64,000 nt of DNA from Comamonas_C sp026954015 (GTDB taxonomy: Bacteria > Pseudomonadota > Gammaproteobacteria > Burkholderiales > Burkholderiaceae_C): the NCBI GenBank assembly GCA_035063785.1, contig JAPSFS010000006.1, positions 62,001 through 126,000 of the forward strand, given 5' to 3'. Made by a program: the position numbers and the translations under genes. The number at the start of each line of letters is the position of its first letter. Position 1 is the first letter of the stretch. The notes under the pieces were generated by a model that worked only from the letters and a program-made list of their open reading frames with translations, did no database searches and was not told where the DNA came from. Positions 62,904-64,000 of the stretch are shown in pieces.

Positions 62904-64000
62904 TTACCGCAGCAGCGACAGCACTTGCTGGGGCAACTGGTTGGCCTGGGCCACCATCGCGGCACCGGCCTGCTGCAGGATTTGCGAGCGACTGAGGTTG
63001 GCGGTTTCCTTGGCGAAGTCGGCATCGATGATGCGGCCTCGCGAGGCGGACACGTTCTCGACCATGATGTCGATGTTGTTCACCGAATTTTCGAAGCGGC
63101 TTTGCAACGCACCAAGGTCGGCACGGGCGGAGTTCACCTGGTCGATCGCGCTGTCGATCTTCTTGAGCGCGACCCAGGCGTCCTTTTGCGTGGCCACCGT
63201 CAGCGTGTTGATGCCCTTGACGTCGGTGCCGGTGGCTGCGTCGCCCGCCACGAGATCCAGATCCGCCTTCGCCATGCCGGTGGCTGCCGCCGTGAACTCG
63301 GTGGAGAACGTCACGGCCTCCGGAACGCCTGCGGCAGTCAGTTTGGACGACAGCAGCTCGATCTTGTAGGTGCCATCATCATTCTTCGTGGCAAAGGCAG
63401 TCACGCCCGTATCGGCCGACTTATTGTTGATCGCGGCCACCACGTCGCCCAGGCGTTGCACGCCGGAGCTCGCAGCACGGATCTCACCCAGATCGACTGC
63501 CGCGCCGCCGCCCACGGCGATGGTCAGCTTGCCCGCCGCGATTTCAGTCGCATAGCCCGTCACCGTTGTATCGCTGGCGTTGGCCGAAGCGATCTCACCG
63601 CTCGAATACGCGATGCTCGCCAGCCCGGTGGCGCGGGTATCCGTCAGCGCGCCCACGGTGATGTTGTCGCCAGCATTGGCGCCCACCTGGAACAGCGCGC
63701 CCGCAAAGCTGCCGTCCAGGATCTTCTGGCCGTTGAAGCTGGTCTGCTTGGCCACGCGGTCGATCTCGTCGGTCATCTGCTTGACCTCGGCCTGCAGCGC
63801 CTTGCGATCGGCTTCGCTGTTGGTGGCGTTGCTCGCCTGCACGGCCAGCTCGCGCATGCGCTGCAGCATGTCGCCGATCTTGCCCAGCGCACCCTCCGCG
63901 GTCTGCGCCAGCGAAATGCCGTCATTGGCATTGCGCGAAGCTACGGTCAAGCCCCTGACCTGGGTGTTCATGCGCTCGGCGATCGCCAGACCCGCGGCGT
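62904..64000 (-). CDS. fliC: Flagellin FliC (5' end beyond the window)
   Basis: Partial: 365 residues visible; the N-terminal ~55 residues are off the right edge. The visible part opens 'AAGLAIAERMNTQVRGLTVASRNANDGISLAQTAEGAL', the conserved D0/D1 region, then a variable Ala/Thr-rich centre (~150-260), and ends 'SRGRIIDADFAKETANLSRSQILQQAGAAMVAQANQLPQQVLSLLR'. The frame is open to base 64000, so the ATG at 63971 is internal, not the start. It forms the filament and is served by FliS. Its promoter is outside the window. Confidence 0.97.
   Translation of the reverse strand, partial: AAGLAIAERMNTQVRGLTVASRNANDGISLAQTAEGALGKIGDMLQRMRELAVQASNATNSEADRKALQAEVKQMTDEIDRVAKQTSFNGQKILDGSFAGALFQVGANAGDNITVGALTDTRATGLASIAYSSGEIASANASDTTVTGYATEIAAGKLTIAVGGGAAVDLGEIRAASSGVQRLGDVVAAINNKSADTGVTAFATKNDDGTYKIELLSSKLTAAGVPEAVTFSTEFTAAATGMAKADLDLVAGDAATGTDVKGINTLTVATQKDAWVALKKIDSAIDQVNSARADLGALQSRFENSVNNIDIMVENVSASRGRIIDADFAKETANLSRSQILQQAGAAMVAQANQLPQQVLSLLR

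Noticed and set aside
62904..63971. ATG at 63971 as the flagellin start
   Set aside because: The frame stays open to 64000 with 'AAGLAIAER', conserved flagellin sequence, so this Met is internal.

Overview
The window is GC-rich (dense antisense shadow reading frames, C/G-ending codons) and comes from a flagellated betaproteobacterium. Gene order, the LivKHMGF cassette, the FolM-like/FolB/TtcA string and short interspersed repeats with a CATAGCTGCCAGCGCTTG-like core all point to Burkholderiales, most likely Comamonadaceae. This placement is inference from gene content and recalled repeat types; no 16S or marker search was possible. No tRNA, rRNA, CRISPR array, IS transposase or prophage gene was seen.

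Layout. (1) 1-17.4 kb, general metabolism and signalling: a truncated soluble lytic transglycosylase, 5-formyl-THF cyclo-ligase, glutathione S-transferase, CCA-adding enzyme, thioredoxin TrxC, a DUF2905 membrane protein, a MidA-type methyltransferase, a five-gene branched-chain amino acid ABC transporter, a pteridine-reductase-like SDR followed by two dihydroneopterin-aldolase-like genes, TtcA, a DUF4136-like lipoprotein and a phosphatase. A signalling trio follows: a CheA-like kinase without its CheW-like domain, divergent from a receiver-histidine kinase fusion and a LuxR-type regulator. (2) 17.4-28.8 kb: fliEFGHIJKLMNOPQR, with fliE divergent from the rest. (3) 28.8-38.6 kb, a non-flagellar interval: yraN, rsmI, a DsbD/ScsB-like reductase, a DUF2946-like protein, a PCu(A)C copper chaperone, a creatininase-family hydrolase, a phosphatase, a LysE exporter, a nitronate monooxygenase-like protein and an HDOD protein. 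(4) 38.6-52.2 kb: flgBCDEFGHIJKL on the minus strand, with an unrecognised exported protein between flgH and flgI, and divergent flgA, flgM, flgN. (5) 52.4-64 kb, all minus: fliC (5' end off the window), fliD, fliS, fliT, motA, motB, cheY, flhB, flhA, flhF, fliA.

Together groups 2, 4 and 5 encode nearly a whole flagellum: C-ring and MS-ring, export gate and ATPase, rod, hook, P and L rings, cap and filament with chaperones, stator, SRP-like FlhF, and the sigma28/FlgM checkpoint. A good sigma28 promoter precedes flgM. cheZ and flhG are not at their common positions beside cheY/flhB and flhF/fliA, and flhDC is not in the window.

The most unusual signal is repeat insertion into genes. One short palindromic repeat family has at least seven copies; three lie inside open frames, one in cca and two in dsbD, where one copy encodes most of the signal peptide. 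A second, about 150-bp repeat has two copies: one abuts the dsbD stop codon and the other sits in frame as about 52 codons in front of the FlgI signal peptide.
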